Assembly: GCF_000472865.1 (NCBI RefSeq)
Contig: NZ_AXAP01000044.1
Coordinates: 1 to 64,000, forward strand
Length of the DNA stretch: 64,000 bases
DNA from: Bradyrhizobium elkanii WSM2783
GTDB lineage: Bacteria > Pseudomonadota > Alphaproteobacteria > Rhizobiales > Xanthobacteraceae
Reading direction: 5' to 3'
Below, in pieces: positions 42,654-52,059 of this stretch (its first letter is position 1; each line of letters begins with the position of its first letter). Made by a program: the position numbers and the translations under genes. The notes beneath the pieces are model-generated. The model was not told the DNA's origin. It saw only the letters and a list, made by a program, of their open reading frames with translations, and made no database searches.

Positions 42654-45600
42654 TGCGGCTCATGCGGTTGTTGCGCCAGGATACGGAGCATCCCGGTCAG
42701 CGGGACGCGCAGCCAGTCGGGCCGGTGCGCCAGCTCATATTCGATCTCGTAGAATGCTTTCTCAAGCAGGAAGAAGTTGAGCATCCGCTCCGCGGCTTCC
42801 GGATCGGCCGGCCACAAGGGCTGGCCCGCCATGGTCTCGCGATAGACGGCCAGGAACGTCGCGGTAGCCCGATCCCGCCAGTCGGCGAGCGCCAGCGCGA
42901 GCTTGCTTTGTTCGTCGGGTGCGACCTTGAGCGCCCTATCGAGCGCAGCGGTGACGGAGTAGTCGATCGAGCGGACTAGCCCGGCGACATCGCGCGCCGC
43001 CGGCGCCTTGCGCCGCCGCTCAGCGATGCTCCGCCGCGGCTCGCCCTCGAAATCGATGATGAAGATGTCGTCCTTGACGATCAGCATCTGGCCGAGATGG
43101 AAGTCGCCGTGATGGCGGATGTTTAGGCCGTCGATGTCTCCGGGCAGCAGCGCCTTCAGCCGGGCCGGCAAGCTATCCTGCTGCGCCAGAAACTGAGCCA
43201 CCAGCGGGCGATCGGCCTCTTTCAGCGTATCCCGTCGCTGCGTCAGTGTCTCGAAAACGCGATCGGCACGGGCCAGGATGTCGTCGATCCAGCGCTGCAC
43301 GTCTTCCGGCCTGGTCGGCTCCGGCACGAACTCGGGCAGGTCGCGGTTGCTCGCCAGCGCAATGTGCAGTTCGGCGACCCGTTTTCCCGTCTGCGCCATG
43401 TAGCGCAGATAGGAGATCTGCTGTTCGCTTTGCTTCGTCTCATGATTGGTCGCGAGCAGCCGCTGCTCCTCGACGAAGCGGTCGAGATAGGCTGATGTGA
43501 CGGTCCATGCCTCGCCCTGGTTGGTGACAAAGGCGTGAACGATGCCGATCGCACTGTGCTTCTCACCCTCGACGAGCTCGACCGTGCCGAGCAGCGCCGG
43601 CGTGTTGGCGAAGCCCGCGACGTCGGTGAGGAAGCGTCCCATCTCGATCTCCGGATTGATGCCGGGCTCGAGCTTGCGGTAGATTTTGACGACGTAATCC
43701 TCGTCGACCAGCGCCGTGCTATTGGACTGCTCGGTCTCCACCGCGCGGATGCGCTGGGGCTGTTTGATCGGCTTGTCCGTGAAGCGGCTGGTCGGGCGGA
43801 ATTCGAGGCGCAGCGCGATGCCGAGCTCCTCGTCCTCGACCGTCAGCGACTGCGCCAGATTGCGGAGCAACAGCGCGATGAAGATCTCGTCGGTCGCAAC
43901 ATCGAGCAGCGTGCCCTCGCGCGCGCCTTGCCGTACCGCGGCTAGGGCGCGCGGATTGTAGCGCTCGCGGTCGAAGCGCACCCATTCGATCCGGATCGGC
44001 AGCACGTAGCGTGAGGTGGCGCCGCGCCGAGTCGTCTCGAAGAAAGCGAGCCAGGGGCGGTTGTCGCCGATATCGCAGAAGGGAATCGCGGAGACGAGCT
44101 GCGGCTGGATTGCCTTCGACAAACTCTCCGGATACCAGCGCGCCCGCGACAGGTGGCCCGGCAGCACGTCGCGCTCGAACACACCGCGGGCACGCGCCAG
44201 CGACACCCAGGTCGAGTTCAGCGGCACGACCAGCGTCTCGAATTCCGGCACCGCGCGCCGCGGGATGGCGATGGACTTGTCCGGCTCCTGGAGCTGGAAC
44301 CAGTAGAAGCCATACGGCGCGAGCGTGACCATGTAGGGCAGTTCGCCGATCGTCGGGAAACGCGTTCGGCCGAGCATCTCCAGGGGAATGCGTCCCTTGA
44401 AGGCGGAAAGGTCGAGCTCGGTCGCCTGCGCCGAGCGCGACAAATTGGCGACGCAGAGAATAACCTCGTCCTGATACTGCCTGACATAGGCGAGCACCGA
44501 GCGGTTCTCGGGGCGGATGAAGGTCATGGAGCCGCGGCCGAAGGCCAGCGTCGACTTGCGCACCGCGATCAGGCGTTTGGTGGCGCTGAGCAGCGACGAC
44601 AGGCTGCGCGACTGCGCTTCCACGTTCACGGCCTCGTAGCCGTAGACGGGGTCCATGATCATGGGTGCGTAGAGCCGCGCCGGGTCGGCGCGGGAGAAGC
44701 CGCCATTGCGGTCCGGGCTCCATTGCATCGGCGTGCGGACGCCGTTGCGGTCGCCGAGATAGATGTTGTCGCCCATCCCGATCTCGTCGCCGTAATAGAT
44801 GATCGGCGTGCCCGGGAACGAGAGCAGGAGCGAGTTCATCAATTCGATCTTGCGCCGGTCATTGTCCATCAATGGCGCGAGGCGGCGGCGAATGCCGACA
44901 TTGATGCGGGCGCGGGGATCGTTGGCATAGGTCGACCACAGATAGTCGCGCTCGACATCGGTGACCATTTCCAGCGTCAGCTCGTCATGGTTGCGGAGGA
45001 ACAGCGCCCATTGGCAACTGGCCGGGATGTCGGGCGTCTGCCGCAGGATGTCGGTGATCGGAAAGCGGTCCTCCTGCGCGATCGCCATGTAGATGCGCGG
45101 CATCAGCGGGAAATGATACGCCATGTGGCATTCGTCTTCCCGGCCGAAATATTCCTGCACGTCCTCCGGCCATTGATTGGCTTCGGCGAGCAGGATCTTG
45201 CCCTTGGCGTAGGTGTCGAGCTCGCGCCGCAGCAGTTTGATGATGGCGTGAGTCTCGGGCAGGTTCTCGTTGTTGGTGCCTTCGCGCTCGCAGAGATAGG
45301 GAATGGCGTCGAGCCGGAAACCGTCGACGCCGGTGTCGAGCCAGCGCTTCATCACCTGCACGATGGCGCGCACCACGCGCGGGTTGTCGAAGTTCAGGTC
45401 CGGCTGGTGCGAGAAGAAGCGGTGCCAGTAGAACTGGCCCGCTTCGGGGTCCCAGGTCCAGTTCGACTTCTCGGTATCGGTGAAGATGATCCGCGTGCCC
45501 TGGTATTTCTGGTCGGTGTCGCTCCAGACATACCAGTTGCGTGCGCTCGAGCCGGGATGGCTGCGGCGCGCGCGCTTGAACCAGGCGTGCTGGTCAGAGG

Positions 45601-45961
45601 TGTGGTTGACGACGAGCTCGGTGATGACACGAAGGCCGCGCTTCTTGGCTTCATGGATGAAGCGCTTGAAGTCCTTCATCGTTCCGAAATCGGGATTGAT
45701 GTCGCCATAGTCGGCGATGTCGTAGCCGTCATCACGCCCCGGGGACGGATAGAATGGCAACAACCACAGCGTGGTGACGCCGAGATCCTGCAGATAGCCG
45801 AGCTTCTCGGTCAGCCCCGCGAAATCGCCGATGCCGTCATTGTTGCTGTCGGCGAAGGCCTTGACGTGGAGCTGGTAGATGATGGCGTCCTTGTACCAGA
45901 GCTCGTCCGCCGTCTCGGTGGCCACCAGTTCCTTTGTCTCGACCGCTGAAAGCACGTTCAT
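42650..45961 (-). CDS. treS: Trehalose synthase-maltokinase fusion (TreS-Mak)
   Basis: Bifunctional protein of 1103 aa from ATG 45961 (MNVLSAVETKEL); the longer frame to 46054 would overlap glgE. Residues 20-570 form TreS, a GH13 mutase converting trehalose to maltose (ELWYKDAIIYQLHVKAF, DGFRLDAIPYLCE, LLAEANQWPEDV, FLRNHDELTLEMV). Residues about 590-1100 form a maltokinase with the kinase-like motifs HHGDFHLGQ and IDFEGEPRRS, making maltose-1-phosphate with ATP for GlgE. In mycobacteria these are separate proteins, TreS and Pep2. It starts 13 bases after glgE. Confidence 0.96.
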   Translation of the reverse strand: MNVLSAVETKELVATETADELWYKDAIIYQLHVKAFADSNNDGIGDFAGLTEKLGYLQDLGVTTLWLLPFYPSPGRDDGYDIADYGDINPDFGTMKDFKRFIHEAKKRGLRVITELVVNHTSDQHAWFKRARRSHPGSSARNWYVWSDTDQKYQGTRIIFTDTEKSNWTWDPEAGQFYWHRFFSHQPDLNFDNPRVVRAIVQVMKRWLDTGVDGFRLDAIPYLCEREGTNNENLPETHAIIKLLRRELDTYAKGKILLAEANQWPEDVQEYFGREDECHMAYHFPLMPRIYMAIAQEDRFPITDILRQTPDIPASCQWALFLRNHDELTLEMVTDVERDYLWSTYANDPRARINVGIRRRLAPLMDNDRRKIELMNSLLLSFPGTPIIYYGDEIGMGDNIYLGDRNGVRTPMQWSPDRNGGFSRADPARLYAPMIMDPVYGYEAVNVEAQSRSLSSLLSATKRLIAVRKSTLAFGRGSMTFIRPENRSVLAYVRQYQDEVILCVANLSRSAQATELDLSAFKGRIPLEMLGRTRFPTIGELPYMVTLAPYGFYWFQLQEPDKSIAIPRRAVPEFETLVVPLNSTWVSLARARGVFERDVLPGHLSRARWYPESLSKAIQPQLVSAIPFCDIGDNRPWLAFFETTRRGATSRYVLPIRIEWVRFDRERYNPRALAAVRQGAREGTLLDVATDEIFIALLLRNLAQSLTVEDEELGIALRLEFRPTSRFTDKPIKQPQRIRAVETEQSNSTALVDEDYVVKIYRKLEPGINPEIEMGRFLTDVAGFANTPALLGTVELVEGEKHSAIGIVHAFVTNQGEAWTVTSAYLDRFVEEQRLLATNHETKQSEQQISYLRYMAQTGKRVAELHIALASNRDLPEFVPEPTRPEDVQRWIDDILARADRVFETLTQRRDTLKEADRPLVAQFLAQQDSLPARLKALLPGDIDGLNIRHHGDFHLGQMLIVKDDIFIIDFEGEPRRSIAERRRKAPAARDVAGLVRSIDYSVTAALDRALKVAPDEQSKLALALADWRDRATATFLAVYRETMAGQPLWPADPEAAERMLNFFLLEKAFYEIEYELAHRPDWLRVPLTGMLRILAQQPHEPQ

Positions 45962-45974
45962 GGCACCGCCCCCT

Positions 45975-47924
45975 TCAGGCCAGGCAGCGGAACAGCACCG
46001 CCGGATCGCGCATCGGGTCAATCCGCACCCGGATGCCGCCCCAGTCGAGTGCATGGCGTTCGCCCGTGATCAGGTTCTCGACCGCAGCGACGTGGCGGCG
46101 CTCATCGCCGGTGCCCGTCTGGACATCGCCGAGCGGCAGCCAGACTTCGTGGGCGTCGCGCGACAATGCAATTGCGACCGCAACCGTGTTGCTCCCGTCG
46201 ACGGATTCCTTGACGAACCCGATTACGTTGCCGTCCTCGATGGGCAGGAAACGCAGATTGCTGGTCTGCTGCAACGCTGCGTTGGCGCGGCGCGCCAGGT
46301 TGAGGGCACGGATATAGGGCTTGATGTTGCCGGGCTTGTCCCAGTCACGCACCTTGATCTCGTATTTCTCGGAATCGAGATATTCCTCCCGCCCGGGGAT
46401 CGGCTCGTGCTCCAGCAGCTCGAAACCGTTGTAGATGCCGTAGGTGCCGGACAGCGTCGCCGCCAGCGCCACGCGCGACTTGAACATCCAGGGTTCGCCG
46501 CCCTGCAGATGGAAGGGCAGGATATCGGGCGTGTTGACGAAGAAATTCGGTCGGTAGAAGTCGCGCTCCGGATAACGGGTGAGCTCGATCAGGTATTGCT
46601 CCAGCTCCCAGCGCTGGGTGCGCCAGGTGAAATAGGTATAGGACTGGGTGAAGCCGAGTTTTGCCAATCCCTTCATCAGCTTCGGCCGGGTGAAGGCTTC
46701 GGCGAGGAAGATCACGTCGGGATGGTGCAACTGCACCTGGTGGATCAGCCATTCCCAGAACGGGAACGGCTTGGTGTGGGGATTGTCGACGCGGAAGATC
46801 TTCACGCCCTGGTCGACCCAGAACAGGATCACGTCCCGCAGCGCATTCCACAGCGAGCCTGAATCCTCGCAGCCGAAATCCGGGTTGACGATGTCCTCAT
46901 ATTTCTTCGGCGGATTCTCCGCATAGCGCATCGAACCGTCGGGGCGCTTCTTGAACCATTGCGGATGTTCCTTCAGCCAGGGATGGTCCGGCGAACATTG
47001 CACCGCGAAGTCGAGCGCGACTTCCATGTTGTGCTCTCTGCATGCCGCGACGAAGGCGCGGAAGTCCTGCAACGTGCCCAATTCCGGATGGATGGCGTCG
47101 TGGCCGCCTTCGGCCGAGCCGATCGCGTAGGGGCTGCCGGGATCGCCTTCCTTGGCGGTGACCGCATTGTTGCGTCCCTTGCGGTTGATCTTGCCGATCG
47201 GATGGATCGGCGTGAAGTAGACCACGTCGAACCCCATCGCCGCGACGTCAGGCAACCGGTCGATGCAGTCGCGGAAGGTGCCGTGCTGTCCCTCGACTTT
47301 GCCCTGGCTGCGCGGGATCATCTCATACCAGGAGCCGAAGCGCGCCCGCGGCCGGTCGGCGACGAACGGGAAGAGCTGTGAGCGCGTCAGGTCGGGTCGC
47401 GACTGGCTTTCGGCCATCGCGTCCTGCAATTCAGGTGTGAGCAGGGCAGCCGGATCGCCGGTCTGGAGATAGGTCTCGCACTGCTTGAGGATGATGGCCG
47501 CAGCCGCTCGTCCGCCGGCCTGCGCCTTGGTCAGCATGCCCGCGCCTTCGATGGCATCGAGCGTCACATCGGTGCCGGCCTTCTGCTTCAGCTCAAAGCC
47601 GTGCCGCCAGGTGGCGAATTCGTCGGTCCAGGCCTCGATCGCATAGAAATAACGGCCGGGCGTGTCGGGGACGAAGGAGCCAAACCAGCGATCGTTCCCG
47701 TGCATGGTCATCGGCTCGCGCCGCCATTCGTGGTCGAGCTCGCCGCGCCAGATCAGTTCTGCAGCGACGATGTCATGCCCGTCGCGATAGACGTCGGCCC
47801 AGACCTCAACGGGCTCCCCCACGATGCGTTTCACGGGGTAGCGGCCGCCATCGATCAGCGGATAGACGTCTTCGATATGGAAAGTGCCGGCGGCACTCTC
47901 GACAGTTTGAGCGGTTTTGTTCAC
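45975..47924 (-). CDS. glgE: Alpha-1,4-glucan:maltose-1-phosphate maltosyltransferase GlgE
   Basis: GH13_3 enzyme that elongates alpha-1,4-glucan from maltose-1-phosphate. Motifs: HIEDVYPLIDGGRYPVKR at the N-terminal domain, VVYFTPIHPIGKINRKGRNN, the nucleophile region GVKIFRVDNPHTKPFPFWEW (the RVDNPHTKP form is GlgE-specific) and the acid/base region VIFLAEAFTRP. I chose GTG 47924 (649 aa). ATG 48011 is also in frame and would give 678 aa. The added residues do not look like a GlgE start, and a GGAAC-type promoter would place the transcript start downstream of that ATG. It is the first gene of the glucan/trehalose operon. Confidence 0.92.
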   Translation of the reverse strand: MNKTAQTVESAAGTFHIEDVYPLIDGGRYPVKRIVGEPVEVWADVYRDGHDIVAAELIWRGELDHEWRREPMTMHGNDRWFGSFVPDTPGRYFYAIEAWTDEFATWRHGFELKQKAGTDVTLDAIEGAGMLTKAQAGGRAAAAIILKQCETYLQTGDPAALLTPELQDAMAESQSRPDLTRSQLFPFVADRPRARFGSWYEMIPRSQGKVEGQHGTFRDCIDRLPDVAAMGFDVVYFTPIHPIGKINRKGRNNAVTAKEGDPGSPYAIGSAEGGHDAIHPELGTLQDFRAFVAACREHNMEVALDFAVQCSPDHPWLKEHPQWFKKRPDGSMRYAENPPKKYEDIVNPDFGCEDSGSLWNALRDVILFWVDQGVKIFRVDNPHTKPFPFWEWLIHQVQLHHPDVIFLAEAFTRPKLMKGLAKLGFTQSYTYFTWRTQRWELEQYLIELTRYPERDFYRPNFFVNTPDILPFHLQGGEPWMFKSRVALAATLSGTYGIYNGFELLEHEPIPGREEYLDSEKYEIKVRDWDKPGNIKPYIRALNLARRANAALQQTSNLRFLPIEDGNVIGFVKESVDGSNTVAVAIALSRDAHEVWLPLGDVQTGTGDERRHVAAVENLITGERHALDWGGIRVRIDPMRDPAVLFRCLA

Positions 47925-47993
47925 GGTGATGCCGCCATTGACAAGGAAATGACGCCCCCGTTGCGTGAAGGATACGCTCCGGACTGATATAGA

Positions 47994-48046
47994 AAGCCGC
48001 TCATGGGACATTGGTTCCCATGGAACGCCTCGAAGGACAGCGAGTT
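47994..48046. promoter_or_regulatory. Back-to-back GGAAC elements between glgE and malQ
   Basis: GTTCC-cat-GGAAC (48014-48026) places two GGAAC boxes back to back. Leftward: GGAAC-N18-TT, with TT at 47994-47995, toward glgE. Rightward: GGAAC-N18-TT, with TT at 48045-48046, toward malQ. The -10 sequences (GCTT, AGTT) differ from CGTT, so this is a weak match to EcfG/RpoE2 promoters; the symmetry and position are its main support. Confidence 0.35.
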
Positions 48047-48124
48047 AAACGTCATCTATCCCCTTCCCGCATCTACATAATTTCGTGACCCACTCTCCCG
48101 GGTCATGTGCAAAGCGCGTGCCGA

Positions 48125-50071
48125 ATGGACCCCTACGCCAAAGCCAGAGACCTTGGAATTACGACCGAATATATCGACGGTCAGGGCCACCGCCGTGTGA
48201 CAGACGCGGCTGCGTTGAAAACGATCCTCGACGCCTTGCCGCCGCGCGAGCCACGCCGGTGGATCGATCAGCCGGTTGTCGTGCGGCGCGGCCGCCCGGC
48301 GCCCTCGGAGCTTTCGATCGACGCCAAGTTGCCGGTCGGATGGACGATTTCGGCTGGTGGCAAAATGATGGCGAAGGGTGAGGCGGGCGACCGGACGATA
48401 TCCTGGCCGCAGGATTTGCCGGTCGGGGTGTACCAGCTCCGCCTGAACGATGCTGCCGGATCGACCGAAGAGCTGCCGCTGATTGTCGCACCGGAACGTG
48501 CCTTTGGCGGCGATTTCGACCGCTGCTGGCTGCTTGCGGTCCAGCTCTACAGCGTGCGTTCCGCGCGCAATTGGGGCATGGGCGATTTCACCGATCTGCG
48601 GGGCTTGATCGAACTCGCCCATCAATTGGGTGCCGGTGGTGTCGGACTTAACCCGCTGCATGCGCTGTTCGATGACCGCCCCAGTGATTGTAGCCCCTAT
48701 TCGCCGAACAGCCGGCTGTTCCTCAACGCGCTCTATATCGACGTCGAGAAGCTGCCGGAATTCCGCGTCGATCCCAGCGCGAAGGACAAGCTCGCGCAAC
48801 TGCGCGCCGGGGACATCGTCGACTATCGTGCGGTTGCGGCGTCAAAATGGCAGGCGCTGCGCTCCGCGTTTGCGAGCTTCAAGGCGAGCCCGACGCTCGA
48901 GCGCCGTCAGGACTTCGAACGCTTCAGGAGCGAGCGCGGGCCGCTCTTGTCGCGCTTCGCGTGTTTCGAGGTGTTGCGGAAAAAGTTCAACCAGCCCTGG
49001 TGGGAATGGCCCGAAGAATGGCGGCGGCCGGACGACGGCAAGTGCAGCCGCCTGCGCAAGGGCGCCGATTTCGGCGAGATCGAATTCGTCGAGTTCGTGC
49101 AATGGAACGCTGACCGGCAGCTTGCGGCATGCAAGGCGCTGGCGCACCAGCTCGGCATGAAGGTTGGGCTTTATCTCGATGTCGCCGTCGGCGTGCAGTC
49201 CGACGGCTTCGATGCCTGGAACGAGCAGGACGCGATCTCGCGCCTGCTCGGCGTCGGCGCGCCGCCGGACCCGCTCAACACCGCCGGGCAGGATTGGGGT
49301 CTTGCCGGCTTCAACGCCGCTGGCCTCGAAATGCGTTTCTTCGAGCCGTATCGGGAAATGCTGCGTGCCTCGATGCGCCATGCCGGCGCGATCAGGCTGG
49401 ATCATGTGCTCGGCTTGAAGCGGCTTTATCTGGTGCCGCAGGGCTTCGGTCCGGAGAATGGCGCCTATGTGCAGATGCCGTTCGAGGCGATGCTGGCCGC
49501 AACCGCGCAGGAGAGCGTGGCGCATCGGTGCGTCGTGATCGGCGAGGATCTCGGCACCGTGCCGGACGGTTTTCGTGAGCAGATGAACGACTGGGGCATC
49601 TGGTCCTATCTCGTGATGATGTTCGAGCGCGACGACACCGGGGCGTTTCGCGGCACCGACCGTTACGCCGCCAATGCGCTCGTCACCTTCAACACCCATG
49701 ATCTTGCGACCTATGCCGGCTGGCGCTCGTTCAGCGATTTGAAGCTGAAGCGTTCGCTCGGCATCGATCCGGGCGAAAGCGACCAGGCGCGCTGGCATGC
49801 GCTGGGCATGCTGGACGAGGTGCTGCGCCAGAATGGCATCGACCGCCATGATCTTTATTCGGTCGCTACTTTCCTCTCCCGGACCAGGTCCCGCCTGCTG
49901 ACGATCTCGCTGGAGGACCTGCTCGGCCTGGTCGACCAGCCGAACATCCCCGGCACCGTCGACGAACATCCGAACTGGCGGCGGCGGCTGCCGGTGTCGA
50001 TCGAGCATATTGCTTCCGCCATCGATGTCGAAGCACTGAAGAACGCCACGCGCGCACGGTCGTCCGCATAA
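48125..50071 (+). CDS. malQ: 4-alpha-glucanotransferase MalQ (GH77)
   Basis: Cytoplasmic amylomaltase (648 aa) that shuffles glucan chains between maltodextrins. The GH77 nucleophile region is GAIRLDHVLGLKRLYLVPQG and the acid/base region VIGEDLGTVPDGFREQM; the beginning of the barrel shows QLYSVRSARNWGMGDFTDL and SPNSRLFLNALYIDVE. An N-terminal domain of about 130 residues precedes the barrel, as in bacterial MalQ. The start ATG 48125 follows an in-frame ATG at 48107. It is divergent from glgE, sharing a promoter region, and supplies substrates of the right length to TreY and GlgE. Confidence 0.95.
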   Translation: MDPYAKARDLGITTEYIDGQGHRRVTDAAALKTILDALPPREPRRWIDQPVVVRRGRPAPSELSIDAKLPVGWTISAGGKMMAKGEAGDRTISWPQDLPVGVYQLRLNDAAGSTEELPLIVAPERAFGGDFDRCWLLAVQLYSVRSARNWGMGDFTDLRGLIELAHQLGAGGVGLNPLHALFDDRPSDCSPYSPNSRLFLNALYIDVEKLPEFRVDPSAKDKLAQLRAGDIVDYRAVAASKWQALRSAFASFKASPTLERRQDFERFRSERGPLLSRFACFEVLRKKFNQPWWEWPEEWRRPDDGKCSRLRKGADFGEIEFVEFVQWNADRQLAACKALAHQLGMKVGLYLDVAVGVQSDGFDAWNEQDAISRLLGVGAPPDPLNTAGQDWGLAGFNAAGLEMRFFEPYREMLRASMRHAGAIRLDHVLGLKRLYLVPQGFGPENGAYVQMPFEAMLAATAQESVAHRCVVIGEDLGTVPDGFREQMNDWGIWSYLVMMFERDDTGAFRGTDRYAANALVTFNTHDLATYAGWRSFSDLKLKRSLGIDPGESDQARWHALGMLDEVLRQNGIDRHDLYSVATFLSRTRSRLLTISLEDLLGLVDQPNIPGTVDEHPNWRRRLPVSIEHIASAIDVEALKNATRARSSA

Positions 50072-50076
50072 ACCTG

Positions 50077-50150
50077 GAGCATGATCCGCAAAAGTGGGAA
50101 CCGGTTTTCCCTCGCGACTAAGGCGCGGCGTTTGCGCGGAGATCATGCTC
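50077..50150. repeat. GAGCATGATC-type palindromic repeat
   Basis: Ends GAGCATGATC (50077-50086) and GATCATGCTC (50141-50150) are exact complements; inside is GTGGGAACCGGTTTTCCC. This is the widespread Rhizobiales repeat with that core (recollection). It fills the malQ to GH15 spacer, and its right edge is just upstream of the GH15 ribosome site GAGAGGAG. A degenerate half copy is at 57683-57727. Confidence 0.7.
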
Positions 50151-50175
50151 AAACAAGAGAGGAGCAGTCGCCACC

Positions 50176-51981
50176 GTGTCTTGCAGGATCGAGGATTACG
50201 GACTGATCGGCGATTGTGAGACGGCGGCGCTTGTCGGCCGCGACGGATCGATCGACTGGCTGTGCTGGCCCGCCTTCGATTGCGATGCCTGTTTCGCGGC
50301 GCTGCTCGGCAACAACAGGCATGGCCGCTGGTTGATCGCGCCAGCTGGGACCATCATCAAGACGTCCCGCCGTTACCGCGACAACACGCTGATCCTGGAG
50401 ACGCGGTTCGAGACCGAAAGCGGCGTCGTCGAGCTGATCGATTTCATGCCGCCGCGCGGCAATGCGTCCGACGTCGTCCGGCTGGTGCATGGCGTGAAGG
50501 GCACCGTCGCCTTGCGGATGGAGCTGATCATCCGTTTCGGCTTGGGCGCGGATATTCCCTGGGTCAAGAAGAGCGAGGACGGATCGGCGCTGCTGGCGAT
50601 CGCGGGGCAGGACATGATCGTGCTCCGCTCGCCGGTCGAGACCCACGGACATAACATGACCACGGTGGCCGAATTCACGGTCGGCGAAGGCGAGAGCTTG
50701 CCTTTCGTGATGACCTATGGACCCTCGCATCTGCCGGTTCCCGGGCCGATCGATCCCGCCCAAGCCTTGCAGGACACCGAAGCGTTCTGGACCGAATGGT
50801 CGAGCCGCTGCACCTATGAGGGGTTTGGTCGCAACCTCGTACTGCGCTCGCTGATCACGCTGAAGGCACTGACCTTCGCGCCGACCGGCGGCATCGTCGC
50901 GGCGCCCACGACCTCGCTGCCGGAAAAACTCGGCGGCCAGCGTAACTGGGACTACCGCTACTGCTGGCTGCGGGATGCGACCTTCACGCTGCTGGCGCTG
51001 ATGAACTCGGGCTACACCGAGGAAGCGCTGGCCTGGCACAATTGGTTGTTGCGCGCGGCCGCGGGGGCGCCGGCCAACATGCAGATCATGTACGGCATCA
51101 TGGGCCAGCGGCGGCTTCTGGAGTGGGAAGCGGTCTGGCTGCCCGGCTATGAGGGCGCGCAGCCGGTGCGCATCGGCAACGCCGCGCATGCGCAGTTGCA
51201 GCTCGACGTCTACGGCGAATTGATCGACGCCTTCCACCAGGCGCGCGTCGCGAAGTTGCAGCTCGACGATGCGAGCTGGTCGCTGGAATGCGCTGTGCTC
51301 GAACACCTTGCGGAAGAATGGGACCGACCGGACCACGGAATCTGGGAACGTCGTGGCGCGGGCAAGCACTATGTCTTTTCGAAGGTGATGACCTGGGTCG
51401 CCTTCGACCGCGGCATCAAGAGTGTCGAACAATTCGGCCTCAAGGCGCCGCTCGACAAATGGCGGATGCTGCGCGAGACAATCCACCGCGACATCTGCGC
51501 CAGGGGATTCGACCCCGAGCTCAATTCGTTCGTCGAATCCTATGGTTCGACACTGCTTGACGCCAGCCTGCTGCTGCTGCCGGCGGTCGGGTTCCTGCCG
51601 CCGACCGATCCGCGAATCCTCGGCACCTTGGCCGCGACCGAGCAACACCTGATCCGCGACGGCTTCGTGATGCGGCACGACCCGCGCGAAGTCTCCGAGG
51701 AGAAGCAGCCGATCGAAGGCGCCTTCCTCGCCTGCACGCTTTGGCTTGCCGACGCCTATGTGCTCGCGGGCGAGGTCGGGAAGGCGCAAACGCTGTTCGA
51801 TCGCGTGATCGCGCTTGCCAATGACCTCGGCCTGCTCGCCGAAGAGTACGACGCCGTCGCCGGCCGCCAGACCGGCAATTTCCCGCAGGCGCTGACTCAT
51901 ATCGCGCTGATCAACACCGCGCACAATCTCAGCGACGCCAAGCGGGCGGCCGAGAAGCCGGCCGTGCAGCGGTCGAAATAG
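50176..51981 (+). CDS. Glycoside hydrolase family 15 protein
   Basis: A 601-aa cytoplasmic protein with an N-terminal super-sandwich domain (IEDYGLIGDCETAALVGRDGSIDWLCWP) and an (alpha/alpha)6 barrel, with the first family motif at NWDYRYCWLRDATFTLLALMNSGY and later DHGIWERRGAGKHYVFSKVMTWVAFDRG. GH15 includes glucoamylases, dextran glucosidases and the mycobacterial-type trehalases, which begin in just this way. In this trehalose/glycogen cluster a trehalase or maltodextrin-hydrolase role is likely, but the substrate is not decided by sequence. The start is GTG at 50176, after GAGAGGAG. No signal peptide is present. Confidence 0.88.
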   Translation: MSCRIEDYGLIGDCETAALVGRDGSIDWLCWPAFDCDACFAALLGNNRHGRWLIAPAGTIIKTSRRYRDNTLILETRFETESGVVELIDFMPPRGNASDVVRLVHGVKGTVALRMELIIRFGLGADIPWVKKSEDGSALLAIAGQDMIVLRSPVETHGHNMTTVAEFTVGEGESLPFVMTYGPSHLPVPGPIDPAQALQDTEAFWTEWSSRCTYEGFGRNLVLRSLITLKALTFAPTGGIVAAPTTSLPEKLGGQRNWDYRYCWLRDATFTLLALMNSGYTEEALAWHNWLLRAAAGAPANMQIMYGIMGQRRLLEWEAVWLPGYEGAQPVRIGNAAHAQLQLDVYGELIDAFHQARVAKLQLDDASWSLECAVLEHLAEEWDRPDHGIWERRGAGKHYVFSKVMTWVAFDRGIKSVEQFGLKAPLDKWRMLRETIHRDICARGFDPELNSFVESYGSTLLDASLLLLPAVGFLPPTDPRILGTLAATEQHLIRDGFVMRHDPREVSEEKQPIEGAFLACTLWLADAYVLAGEVGKAQTLFDRVIALANDLGLLAEEYDAVAGRQTGNFPQALTHIALINTAHNLSDAKRAAEKPAVQRSK

Positions 51982-52004
51982 CCTGCCGCCCGGACCCGCG
52001 CGAA

Positions 52005-52029
52005 GGAACCGGCGGGGTCAACGATCATT
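52005..52029 (+). promoter_or_regulatory. Possible GGAAC-type promoter of L,D-transpeptidase gene
   Basis: GGAAC (52005-52009), 16 bases, CATT (52026-52029): one mismatch from GGAAC-N16-CGTT and a match to GGAAC-N18-TT. It ends 30 bases before the ATG. Confidence 0.4.
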
Positions 52030-52059
52030 GTCTGCAAATATCTGGTTGGAGGATCGGCA

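Noticed and set aside
42653..48011. Long open frames opposite the glucan genes, up to 655 codons
   Set aside because: Shadows of GC-rich codon use; they lack ribosome sites and family motifs.
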